Assembly: GCA_007132365.1 (NCBI GenBank) | Contig: SLOS01000114.1 | Span: 1 to 7,214, forward strand | Direction: 5' to 3' | DNA: 7,214 nucleotides | Origin: Bacteroidales bacterium | GTDB taxonomy: Bacteria > Bacteroidota > Bacteroidia > Bacteroidales > PUMT01 | Shown: positions 1 through 6,997 of the stretch, one piece after another | Layout of the letters: each line of letters opens with the position of its first letter | Position numbering within the stretch: the first letter of the stretch is position 1 | Position numbers and translations under genes: made by a program | The notes under the pieces: model-generated | The model's input: the letters and a program-made list of their open reading frames with translations, nothing else | Database searches by the model: none | Told to the model about the DNA's origin: nothing

Positions 1-825
1 ACCCAGGCCCATTCATGGATACAGAGCTTTGAGGATGAGCTGACGGCTTTCAGACAATTTGCCGTAGCCTTCCCCGACTGCTGTATTTTGCTGGTCGACA
101 CGTATGATACCCTTCGAACCGGTGTTCCAAATGCGATTAAGGTAGCCAAAGAGATGGAAAGGGAGGGTAAAAAACTGTCGGGCATTCGTCTGGACAGTGG
201 TGATCTGGCCTATCTCAGCAAAAATGCCAGGAAAATGCTGGATGATGAAGGTCTGCAATACGTGAAGATTATTGCATCCAACCAGCTTGATGAGTACGTT
301 ATACGAAGCCTCAGGGAACAAAATGCCCCCATAGACTCCTTCGGGGTTGGAACAAACCTCATAACTGGCAAGGAAGATGCAGCCCTGGACGGCGTATACA
401 AGCTTGTTTACAGCGATGGCCGGGAAAGGATGAAAATATCCGATAATATTGAAAAGATGATCCTTCCGGGGAAGAAAAAGATCTACAGGTTTCTGGATAG
501 TGACGGCAAGTATCAGGCAGATGGTATCTTCCTGGACGATGAAGATCACTTTGATATGATATACCACCCGTTTCGTCCCGAAAAAAAAAGCAACATATCG
601 AACTTTAAACGGGTGGAAATTGTTATGCAGGTAATGAAAAAAGGAAAATCTTCAATTCAGAACAGGGATCCCTATCAGATTGCTCAGTATGTCAGGGATG
701 GTTTGCAGAAGCTCCCTGATGAGCATAAACGGTTTGAGTTTCCTCATATTTACAAGGTTGGCATCAGCAAAAAACTGATGGACCTGCGGAAGGATTTAAT
801 TGAGGGAATCAACAGCACTTTTTAA
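1..825 (+). CDS. pncB: Nicotinate phosphoribosyltransferase, 5'-truncated by the window edge
   Basis: This enzyme makes nicotinate mononucleotide from nicotinate and PRPP with ATP hydrolysis (EC 6.3.4.21), the committed step of Preiss-Handler NAD salvage, in the cytoplasm. The reading frame is open from base 1 and gives 274 codons ending in TAA; members of the long-form family are usually about 480-490 residues, so roughly the first 200 are missing. The fragment starts with TQAHSW, matching the conserved segment that carries the phosphorylatable active-site histidine (fourth visible residue). Other family marks are LLVDTYDTLRTGVPNA (visible residues about 30-45), GIRLDSGDL (61-69, PRPP/nicotinate site) and GVGTNLIT (115-122, phosphate binding). 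The C-terminal part includes the usual YHPF segment and appears complete. pncA follows 23 bp downstream, so the two are probably one transcript. The real start codon lies outside the window; TTG or ATG codons inside the fragment are not starts. The family assignment is secure. Confidence 0.96.
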   Translation, partial: TQAHSWIQSFEDELTAFRQFAVAFPDCCILLVDTYDTLRTGVPNAIKVAKEMEREGKKLSGIRLDSGDLAYLSKNARKMLDDEGLQYVKIIASNQLDEYVIRSLREQNAPIDSFGVGTNLITGKEDAALDGVYKLVYSDGRERMKISDNIEKMILPGKKKIYRFLDSDGKYQADGIFLDDEDHFDMIYHPFRPEKKSNISNFKRVEIVMQVMKKGKSSIQNRDPYQIAQYVRDGLQKLPDEHKRFEFPHIYKVGISKKLMDLRKDLIEGINSTF

Positions 826-848
826 CCATTTAAAAAACAGATTGAGCC

Positions 849-1388
849 ATGAGAGCGCTTCTAATTGTTGACGTGCAAAATGATTTTTGTCCCGGAGGGG
901 CACTTCCTGCACCTGAAGGCGACCGGGTAGTACCGGTATTAAACAAAATAATTGACAGGTTCCCTTTCGTGGTTGCATCGAGGGACTGGCATCCGGAGGG
1001 TACGGTCCATTTTGAAAAATGGCCTGCTCACTGTGTTGAAAATACTTATGGCGCTGATTATCACCCTGATTTGAAAACAGAAAAGATAGATGTCCATCTT
1101 CTTAAGGGTACGGGTAACGTGGATGACGGCTACTCCGCGTTTGAAGCCACAAACTCTGATATTGAAAAGCTTTTAAGGGAGAAAGGTGTTAAGGAGGTTT
1201 ATGTCGGGGGACTCACTACTGAGTATTGTGTCAGATCGACTGCTATAGACAGCCTGAAAAAAGGTTTCCGAACATTCCTGGTAACAGATGCCATTGAAGG
1301 GGTAAGACAGAACCCGGGAGATGTGGAGAAAGCCATTGATGAGATGGCCGGAATGGGTGTCGCAATGGTTACATCAGACCGGGTATGA
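849..1388 (+). CDS. pncA: Nicotinamidase (nicotinamide deamidase, isochorismatase-like fold)
   Basis: This cytoplasmic amidase hydrolyses nicotinamide to nicotinate and ammonia (EC 3.5.1.19) and so supplies the substrate of the pncB product encoded just upstream. The 179-residue protein has normal family length. The Asp-Lys-Cys triad is visible as D8 in LLIVDVQNDF, K86 in HLLKGTG and C127 in GGLTTEYCV. The metal-binding set is also present: D46 and H48 in SRDWHP, H54 in TVHF and H61 in PAHCV. These correspond to D8/K96/C138 and D49/H51/H57/H71 of the Mycobacterium tuberculosis enzyme. The ATG at 849 puts the conserved first strand directly at the N-terminus, as in other PncA proteins, and there is no Shine-Dalgarno, as expected for Bacteroidota. 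With metal ligands and triad intact it should be active. An amidase on pyrazinamide-like analogues is the same enzyme; a different isochorismatase-family activity is unlikely. Confidence 0.95.
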   Translation: MRALLIVDVQNDFCPGGALPAPEGDRVVPVLNKIIDRFPFVVASRDWHPEGTVHFEKWPAHCVENTYGADYHPDLKTEKIDVHLLKGTGNVDDGYSAFEATNSDIEKLLREKGVKEVYVGGLTTEYCVRSTAIDSLKKGFRTFLVTDAIEGVRQNPGDVEKAIDEMAGMGVAMVTSDRV

Positions 1389-1436
1389 CCCTTTAAAGTT
1401 AAATATACAGATCCTTTGCCATTAAAAACACATTGA

Positions 1437-2621
1437 ATGCACTTTAACGAAATCAGATACAGGTTAATTATTGTCCTGTTCTTCCTTATTGCTTTAGCCG
1501 CATGTGAAAAAGAGAGGGAAAAGCCGTTTCCCGATCCGGTTCATTTTGTCGAATCAGAACTTATTGCCTCCTTCAAATCAGATGATATACTGAACTTGTT
1601 AAACGACCTGGGTGAACTGCCCCGGGAGATATCATTTTTTATACGTTATGATGTCCTGGTATACAGGATCATTTATGAAACAATTGATGTGGACAATAAC
1701 CCTGTACTGGCATCAGGGGCACTTGTGCTGCCGGATATCAGAGATCCCATGCCGTTTATGAGTTTCCAGCACGGAACTATAACTGAGGAAGAAGATGCGC
1801 CGTCATGGTTCTCATCCGATCTCTATTTTACTGCGGTTTTTAACGCTTCTGCAGGATACATCATAGCGCTGCCGGACTACCTGGGATACGGCAGCTCCCG
1901 CCATCTGGATCATCCCTATGAACATGGCAGGTCACTCGCAACGGCATCCAGAGATATGCTCCGGGCAGTTCGCGAATTTGATATTCTGAACAATGAGTTC
2001 AGGGCAAACGACAAACTGTTTCTTACAGGCTATTCACAGGGTGGCTATGCTACCATGGCACTCCTGAAGCTGCTGGAAGAGGAGCACAGCGATGAGTTCC
2101 GGGTAACCGCTGCCACGGCAGGGGCCGGGGCCTATAATAAGTCGGAGTTTGCCAGATACCTGCTTGAAGCGGACCAGGAGATTGTTTATCTGAACACATT
2201 CCTCTGGGTTCTGGACACTTATAACAAGGTATACAGAATTGAACGACCCCACAGTCACTACTTTAACGAACCCTTTGCAACCATAATTGCAGAAGGTGGA
2301 ATATTTGAAAACCCTGAACTGAACCCGCAGAATCTTTTTACAGCAGGTTTTCGTGAAGGAATCATCAGCGGCAGCGATACAGAATTCATCAGCGCCCTTG
2401 CAGATAACGATAACTACGACTGGAAACCTTCAACACCCTTGCAATTGTATCACGGGACCGATGATGATTTTGTCTATTACTTCAATTCTGCTTCAGCCTA
2501 TCAGGCAATGAATGAGCGGGGAGCTCAATCAGTGGAGCTTATTACAATCCAGGGGGGAAATCATGCTACTTCCGTCGCCGATTATTTTTTTGGAACATTT
2601 TTATTCTTCAGCCAGTTCTGA
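1437..2621 (+). CDS. Secreted lipoprotein alpha/beta hydrolase (secretory lipase/esterase-like)
   Basis: The 394-residue protein starts with a lipoprotein signal: basic MHFNEIRYR, a hydrophobic stretch (about 10-20) and lipobox LAAC with C23 as the lipidation site. The residues after the cysteine (EKERE) are charged, which in some Bacteroidota favours surface display; that is inference. The mature part is an alpha/beta hydrolase. Nucleophile S200 sits in the elbow GYSQGG (198-203), the acid is probably D343 in YHGTDDDFV (338-346), and the base is H376 in GGNHAT. MSFQHGT (108-114) likely contributes the oxyanion hole, and ALPDYLGYGSS (144-154) is a segment typical of the secretory-lipase-like branch. 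It therefore probably hydrolyses esters (lipids, acylated glycans or similar) at the cell envelope; an aminopeptidase-like role is less likely but not excluded. It lies 48 bp after pncA, possibly in the same transcript, with no obvious metabolic tie to NAD salvage. Its stop codon overlaps the first unit of a 15-bp repeat array. Confidence 0.85.
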   Translation: MHFNEIRYRLIIVLFFLIALAACEKEREKPFPDPVHFVESELIASFKSDDILNLLNDLGELPREISFFIRYDVLVYRIIYETIDVDNNPVLASGALVLPDIRDPMPFMSFQHGTITEEEDAPSWFSSDLYFTAVFNASAGYIIALPDYLGYGSSRHLDHPYEHGRSLATASRDMLRAVREFDILNNEFRANDKLFLTGYSQGGYATMALLKLLEEEHSDEFRVTAATAGAGAYNKSEFARYLLEADQEIVYLNTFLWVLDTYNKVYRIERPHSHYFNEPFATIIAEGGIFENPELNPQNLFTAGFREGIISGSDTEFISALADNDNYDWKPSTPLQLYHGTDDDFVYYFNSASAYQAMNERGAQSVELITIQGGNHATSVADYFFGTFLFFSQF

Positions 2622-2724
2622 GAGTTTCACAATCGGGAATTCTGCAACTGAGAGTTCCGCTATTGAGAGTTCTGCAACTGAGAGTTCCATAATTGGAAGT
2701 CCGACAATTGCGAGTTCCATAATT
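2620..2724. repeat. 15-bp tandem repeat array, about seven units
   Basis: Seven consecutive 15-base units can be read with starts at 2620, 2635, 2650, 2665, 2680, 2695 and 2710. Typical units are gagagttccgctatt, gagagttctgcaact and gagagttccataatt, so the consensus is about GAGAGTTCYRCWATT; units 2, 6 and 7 diverge at the first bases. An eighth segment (2725-2739) is too degraded to count. The array begins inside the TGA stop codon (2619-2621) of the hydrolase gene, and the codons before it (cagttctgagagtt) resemble the repeat, so it may have grown from the gene's 3' end. The unit length is a multiple of three, so one forward frame stays open and would encode a five-residue repeat of the type ESSAI/ESSAT. 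I see no evidence that it is translated. It has neither the unit size nor the spacer pattern of a CRISPR array. Confidence 0.85.
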
Positions 2725-2827
2725 TTGGGTCTATCCGAAGATCATAGCGATAAACCTCATCATAAAAGCAAGAATAAATAGGCGGCATTTTAAAAATAAT
2801 AAAAACATTCAAAACTTTTTATCAATT

Positions 2828-2858
2828 ATTGATTTGTTTTGATGATTATTTATATTTT
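2828..2858 (+). promoter_or_regulatory. Possible Bacteroidota-type promoter for the ROK-symporter genes
   Basis: ATTG (2828-2831) matches three of four bases of the -33 element TTTG. After a 19-bp gap, TATATTTT (2851-2858) matches five of the six fixed bases of the -7 element TAnnTTTG. Transcription would start near 2865, upstream of the palindrome at 2876-2885 and the GTG at 2903. The surrounding 2782-2902 is very A/T-rich, so a match of this quality could arise by chance. Confidence 0.33.
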
Positions 2859-2875
2859 TAGACGATTTTTATGAA

Positions 2876-2885
2876 TGTCATGACA
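2876..2885. promoter_or_regulatory. Perfect palindrome TGTCATGACA, candidate ROK operator
   Basis: The ten bases are a perfect inverted repeat with no spacer, ending 17 bp before the start of the ROK regulator and just downstream of the candidate promoter. This position fits an autoregulatory operator. The right half continues as TGACAA, which recurs twice before the nucleotidyltransferase gene (6042-6047 and 6062-6067). Operator function is inference; ROK operators are often longer. Confidence 0.35.
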
Positions 2886-2902
2886 ATTAAAACCCGAATT
2901 GC

Positions 2903-4174
2903 GTGCACTTATCAAAATTGTTTGAAAACAGTAATAAATCATCACCAAAAAGGACTGGCGAAACAAGAAAGTTGTTTCTGAAAAAACAGATTTTCTGCAT
3001 ACTCTACCTTGAGGAACACAAAACCATAGCCGACCTTTGTATTCCCGTGGGCGTCAGCATACCCACAATGACCAGGATCATGCATGAGCTCATGGATGAA
3101 GGTTGGGTGACAGAACTCGGTACAGGGGAATCAAGGGGCGGACGCAGGCCGGTGTACTATGGCCTTAATCCTTCTGTCCGCTATATTCTTGGTATAGAAA
3201 TGACCAGGAAATACACCAGGATCAATATTTTTAATCTGCAAAACAAGGCAATTGGAGATACACTCCAGATTGACATTGAACTTGATAATGCTCCCGGCAC
3301 ATTTATTGAACTTAAAAACCATATTAATCAGTTTATAAAAAAATATAAACTGGATAAAAAAAATATCCTTGGTGCAGGTATAAGTATACCCGGACTTATA
3401 GATAAAAAAAGCAATATCAGCTACACTTACCCTAATCTTGGGCAAAAACCCCTTGACGTCGTTTTCGGAGATCTTCTGAAAATACCTGTCTACATAGAAC
3501 ATGATACCAAAGCTATGGCCCTGGGCGAGTCGTGGTTCGGGCTGGCAAGAAACCGGTCCAATGTTTTATGTCTGAATGTAGGCTACGGAGTTGGGCTTGG
3601 TATGATAATGAACGGCGAGTTATACCAGGGATTATCAGGCTTCTCAGGTGAATTTGGCCATATCCAGATGATACCTGACGGTGAGCTGTGTGATTGCGGA
3701 AAGATTGGCTGCCTTGAAACGGTGGCATCAGGTTCGGCCATTGTGGCAAAAGCAAAACAGATGATTGAATCGGGTACTAACTCTATTATCAGGAAGCTGG
3801 TTGGTGGAAATACTGAAAAAATAAAATTGCCAGTCATTATTGAAGCAGCTCATCAGGGTGATCAGTTTGCAATTGAGCTTATTGAAGAATCGGGCAGTTA
3901 TCTGGCAAGAGGACTTGCCTCTCTGATACATCTGCTTAATCCGGAAATGATAATAATTGGCGGTGATATAGCTCCTGCGGAAAACCTGATTCTGGATCCG
4001 ATCAAACAAAAACTGAACAAATATACCATCAGCAGGATCCGTCAGGATGCAAGCATATTTATTTCAGAACTCAAAGAGCATGCGGTGTTACTGGGCACCA
4101 TCCCGGTGGTGATGAACAGAATCTTTTCTGACGAACCTTATATCAACAATATTCATAATTTTAATAAATCATGA
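2903..4174 (+). CDS. ROK-family transcriptional regulator (winged HTH plus sugar-kinase-like domain)
   Basis: This is a probable sugar-responsive regulator of the NagC/Mlc/XylR class, 423 residues, cytoplasmic. Residues about 25-90 form a winged helix-turn-helix (recognition helix near SIPTMTRIMHELMDEGWV, wing near GESRGGRRP). The rest is a ROK domain: AGISIPG (158-164), D201 in EHDTKAMALGE at the kinase catalytic position, the glycine-rich NVGYGVGLGM (225-234), and SGEFGH (248-253) followed by CDCGKIGC (263-270). H253, C263, C265 and C270 form the ROK zinc site. The N-terminal ATP phosphate loop, normally DxGxT, is degraded to GIEMTRKYT (97-105), so it is more likely a regulator than a kinase. 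The start is GTG 2903: an in-frame TAA lies at 2888-2890, and no ATG occurs before the HTH. The last four bases overlap the symporter start (ATGA), implying co-translation and suggesting it controls that transporter. Its effector is unknown. Confidence 0.9.
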   Translation: MHLSKLFENSNKSSPKRTGETRKLFLKKQIFCILYLEEHKTIADLCIPVGVSIPTMTRIMHELMDEGWVTELGTGESRGGRRPVYYGLNPSVRYILGIEMTRKYTRINIFNLQNKAIGDTLQIDIELDNAPGTFIELKNHINQFIKKYKLDKKNILGAGISIPGLIDKKSNISYTYPNLGQKPLDVVFGDLLKIPVYIEHDTKAMALGESWFGLARNRSNVLCLNVGYGVGLGMIMNGELYQGLSGFSGEFGHIQMIPDGELCDCGKIGCLETVASGSAIVAKAKQMIESGTNSIIRKLVGGNTEKIKLPVIIEAAHQGDQFAIELIEESGSYLARGLASLIHLLNPEMIIIGGDIAPAENLILDPIKQKLNKYTISRIRQDASIFISELKEHAVLLGTIPVVMNRIFSDEPYINNIHNFNKS

Positions 4175-6015
4175 TACTTCAACCGATTGACTGGGCCATA
4201 GTGGCATTATTTTTTGTAATTCTTTTATCCATTGGTTATGTCGCATCCAGACAGGCCGGGAAAAGCACTACCAACTTTTTTCTTTCAGGACGTAATATGC
4301 CCTGGTGGTTGCTGGGAGTTTCAATGGTTGCAACTACCTTTTCAGCAGACACACCAAACCTGGTTACCGATATGGTCCGTACAGGAGGTGTGGCCAGCAA
4401 CTGGCTTTGGTGGGCATTCCTGCTTACCGGCATGCTGACTGTTTTTATTTATGCCAAGTTATGGAACCGCTCGAGGGTTATGACCGATCTTGAGTTCTAC
4501 GAATTGAGGTACAGCGGTAAAATGGCAGCCTTTCTCAGAGGATTCAGGGCAATTTACCTTGGGTTTTTCTTCAATGTGATGGTTATCGCCACCGTGTCGC
4601 TTGCATTTATCAAGATAGCAGGCGTGATGCTGGGCCTGCAGCCTGCTCCTGCACTGATAATAGCAGCGGTAATCGTGGTATTCTACAGTGGACTTGGGGG
4701 ACTGAAGTCGATATTGTGGACTGACCTGTTCCAGTTCAGCTTTGCAATGTTCGGGGCAGTAATAGCAGCAGTTTATGTTACAAAATCACCTGAGGTCGGG
4801 GGACTGTCGGCACTGTTTTCACATCCGAATGTTGTCGATAAACTGAGTTTCGTTCCAAGTATCTCGCAGCCTGAACTTTTCCTCAGCATATTCCTTATTC
4901 CCCTTGCAGTGCAGTGGTGGTCAGTCTGGTACCCCGGCGCTGAACCTGGCGGAGGGGGTTACGTGGCACAAAGAATGCTTTCTGCCAAAAGTGAGGACCA
5001 TGCGGTGGGAGCAACGCTTCTTTTCAATTTCTTTCATTATGCACTCCGCCCCTGGCCATGGATCATAGTGGCACTGGCCTCCCTGATTGTTTTTCCCGAT
5101 ATCCAGTCAATGGCAGAAAGGTTTCCGGATGTTGCCACGAGATATGTACAGGAAGACTTTGCATATCCTGCCATGCTGAGGGAGTATCTGCCGGCGGGAT
5201 TGCTCGGACTGGTGGTTGCTTCCCTGATTGCTGCATTTATGTCAACCACCGCCTCTCATATCAACTGGGGATCATCATACCTTGTGAATGATTTCTACGG
5301 ACGCTTCTACAATCCAGGAGCAACTGAGAAGCAGAAAGTGACCGTGGGCAGGATCAGTACTGTTTCAATAATGGTCTGTTCAGTTATTCTGGCCCTTATA
5401 TTACAGAGTGCTCTCCAGGCATTCCAGTACATTCTTATGATCGGTGCGGGAACAGGTCTTATCTACATACTCAGGTGGTTCTGGTGGAGGATCAACGCCT
5501 TTTCAGAAATTGCAGCTATGGTTGCTGCCGTTTCCTACTCCCTGATATTTATCGCTATCGAGAATTTCGGAATGATACGTTTTGGTGACGGGGCCATAGA
5601 GGTGCTGGGCATTCCATCAACAGAAACCTACTGGGCAATGATCAGGTTCGTTGGGGTGGTGTTTCTTACAACTGCCACATGGATAATCGTAACACTTTTA
5701 ACAAAACCCGTCAATGAAGAGACACTCAGAGGCTTCTACCGCAAGATAAGGCCCGGGGGACCGGGATGGAAGGCTTTAGTGGACAGGGCAAGGTCTGAAA
5801 ATGTAGAACTGCTTAAAGAGAAGGATCTTCGCTGGGATGTCCCAACAGGGATCATGTGCATGATCCTGGGCAGTATTTCAATATATAGCATATTGTTCGC
5901 CATAGGGAACTTTCTTTACGGAAATTTAACCTCCGGATTCATATGCATTGTAATCATGGCCGTCTCATCATACCTGCTCTACAGATCATGGAACAGACTC
6001 AAATCAATTAACTGA
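4171..6015 (+). CDS. Sodium:solute symporter (SSS family), probable sugar-type substrate
   Basis: This inner-membrane protein of 614 residues has about 14-15 hydrophobic segments (first at about 8-25, last at about 584-603) and the SSS/SGLT fold. Family marks are TNFFLSGRNMPWWLLGVSM (34-52), ATTFSADTP (54-62), the GGGGYVAQRMLSAK loop (260-273), and a TM8 segment with FMSTTASHINWGSSY (356-370) followed by LVNDFY. S358 and T359 align by eye with the Na+-binding S364/S365 of Vibrio SGLT, so coupling to Na+ is likely. Residues 511-557 form a cytoplasmic loop with YRKIRPGGPGW (523-533), followed by two more membrane segments. The ATG at 4171 overlaps the ROK stop codon by 4 bp, giving translational coupling. 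With the sugar kinase and nucleotidyltransferase downstream, a monosaccharide or amino sugar is the most reasonable substrate. SSS proteins also carry proline, inositol, sialic acid and other solutes, and sequence alone does not decide. Confidence 0.92.
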   Translation: MILQPIDWAIVALFFVILLSIGYVASRQAGKSTTNFFLSGRNMPWWLLGVSMVATTFSADTPNLVTDMVRTGGVASNWLWWAFLLTGMLTVFIYAKLWNRSRVMTDLEFYELRYSGKMAAFLRGFRAIYLGFFFNVMVIATVSLAFIKIAGVMLGLQPAPALIIAAVIVVFYSGLGGLKSILWTDLFQFSFAMFGAVIAAVYVTKSPEVGGLSALFSHPNVVDKLSFVPSISQPELFLSIFLIPLAVQWWSVWYPGAEPGGGGYVAQRMLSAKSEDHAVGATLLFNFFHYALRPWPWIIVALASLIVFPDIQSMAERFPDVATRYVQEDFAYPAMLREYLPAGLLGLVVASLIAAFMSTTASHINWGSSYLVNDFYGRFYNPGATEKQKVTVGRISTVSIMVCSVILALILQSALQAFQYILMIGAGTGLIYILRWFWWRINAFSEIAAMVAAVSYSLIFIAIENFGMIRFGDGAIEVLGIPSTETYWAMIRFVGVVFLTTATWIIVTLLTKPVNEETLRGFYRKIRPGGPGWKALVDRARSENVELLKEKDLRWDVPTGIMCMILGSISIYSILFAIGNFLYGNLTSGFICIVIMAVSSYLLYRSWNRLKSIN

Positions 6016-6039
6016 TTAAATTTAAACAAATGAACCATC

Positions 6040-6067
6040 CATGACAATATTTTCAATATTCTGACAA
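6040..6067. promoter_or_regulatory. TGACAA direct repeats 20 bp apart, possible regulator site
   Basis: The 81-bp gap between the symporter and the nucleotidyltransferase contains TGACAA at 6042-6047 and again at 6062-6067, about two helical turns apart, on either side of AATATT-TTC-AATATT (6046-6060). CATGACAAT (6040-6048) is also found at 2879-2887, within and just after the palindrome before the ROK gene. A shared site for the same regulator would fit. The region is A/T-rich, so chance similarity is quite possible. I see no convincing promoter or terminator hairpin in this gap. Confidence 0.25.
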
Positions 6068-6096
6068 AATACAATGATTTAATTTAATATTTACGT

Positions 6097-6996
6097 ATGA
6101 AGCCCACCTTGCTTATTCTGGCTGCCGGACTTGGAAGCCGGTATGGAAGCCTTAAACAGATTGAACCTGTCGGGCCCGGAGGAGAGGCAATAATTGATTA
6201 TTCCGTTTATGATGCAATCAGAGCCGGATTTGGGAAAGTTGTCTTTGTAATTAAGAAGGAGATCGAGGCCGACTTCAGGAACAGCCTGCTGAGACGTTTT
6301 GAAAACAGGATAGAAACCGGCTATGTTTTTCAGGAACTGGATATGCTGCCTGAGGGCTATGCGCTGCCTGCCGACAGGGTAAAACCCTGGGGAACGGCAC
6401 ATGCTATAATGGTCTCCGAAAAGGCCATTGATACACCCTTTGCAGCTATCAACGCAGACGACTATTATGGTTACCAGGCCTTCAGGGAGATGCAGAAATT
6501 CCTCTCCTCCTCCGGTAACCAAACAGACTATTGCATGATAGGGTACAAGCTTGCCAACACCCTGTCAGAGCATGGTACTGTCTCAAGAGGAGTTTGCGAC
6601 ATTGATGAAGATGATTTCCTGATTTCCGTAACAGAACTTACAAAAATCCAGAGGAAAAACAGCAGAATTGTCTATTATGAAAACGGTGAGCCCCTGCCCC
6701 TGCCGGAAGACTCAACCGTTTCAATGAATATATGGGGTTTTACAGAGACTGTTTTCAGTCAGATAAGAGAGAGGTTTTCATCCTTTCTGGACAAAAACAT
6801 AAATGATCCCGGGGCAGAATATTTCATCCCCACGCTTATTGACCAGCTTATTAAGGAAAAAGAGGCCCGGGTGAAGGTACAGCGATGCAATGCTTCCTGG
6901 TTCGGCATCACCTACAGGGAGGATAAGGATGCAGCCAGAAAAAGCATTCTCAAAAAAATTGAAAACGGGGATTATCCCGAAAAGTTATGGCTGTAA
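6097..6996 (+). CDS. Nucleotidyltransferase, probable sugar-1-phosphate NDP-sugar synthase
   Basis: The 299-residue cytoplasmic protein has the Rossmann-like fold of the NTP_transferase superfamily. The N-terminal LAAGLGSRYGSLKQ (8-21) is the nucleotide triphosphate-binding signature G-x-G-S/T-R with the downstream lysine K20. EPVGPGGE (23-30) is typical of this subfamily, PWGTAHA (97-103) is the likely base-recognition loop, and NADDYYG (119-125) holds the probable Mg2+ ligand D121. C-terminal WFGITYREDK (268-277) may provide a second metal ligand. The family transfers a nucleotidyl group to a sugar-1-phosphate, releasing pyrophosphate. This branch is distinct from RmlA, GalU, GlmU and MurU by its SRYGSLKQ motif, and I know of no assigned substrate. 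The start at ATG 6097 places the signature at the expected distance from the N-terminus. One base separates its stop from the kinase gene, which strongly suggests that the kinase product is its substrate. Confidence 0.82.
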   Translation: MKPTLLILAAGLGSRYGSLKQIEPVGPGGEAIIDYSVYDAIRAGFGKVVFVIKKEIEADFRNSLLRRFENRIETGYVFQELDMLPEGYALPADRVKPWGTAHAIMVSEKAIDTPFAAINADDYYGYQAFREMQKFLSSSGNQTDYCMIGYKLANTLSEHGTVSRGVCDIDEDDFLISVTELTKIQRKNSRIVYYENGEPLPLPEDSTVSMNIWGFTETVFSQIRERFSSFLDKNINDPGAEYFIPTLIDQLIKEKEARVKVQRCNASWFGITYREDKDAARKSILKKIENGDYPEKLWL

Positions 6997-6997
6997 A

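Noticed and set aside
13..567. Long reverse-strand open frame opposite pncB, and similar reverse frames opposite the ROK, symporter and nucleotidyltransferase genes
   Set aside because: All lie opposite genes with clear family motifs and show no conserved domains, so they are antisense shadows of the coding strand.
2601..2720. Reverse-strand 39-codon frame through the repeat array, with repeated AELS units
   Set aside because: It is open only because the repeat unit is a multiple of three and lacks stops in that frame. It overlaps the 3' end of the hydrolase, and no promoter or known small-protein family is visible.
2620..2739. Tandem repeats considered as a CRISPR array
   Set aside because: Units are 15 bp and contiguous with no spacers, and no cas gene is nearby.
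2512..2781. Forward 89-codon open frame overlapping the hydrolase end and the repeat array
   Set aside because: Its first third lies inside the hydrolase gene in another frame, the rest is the low-complexity repeat, and it has no recognisable domain. It matters only as the frame reached by slippage at the T7 run.
2880..2981. ATG at 2880 with a 33-codon frame overlapping the ROK start, as a possible leader peptide
   Set aside because: The peptide is not recognisable, and it runs into the ROK coding region in another frame. Nothing suggests attenuation.
6016..6025. TTAAATTTAA palindrome directly after the symporter stop
   Set aside because: It consists only of A and T, has no loop and no GC stem, and is not followed by a T-run, so it is not a credible terminator.
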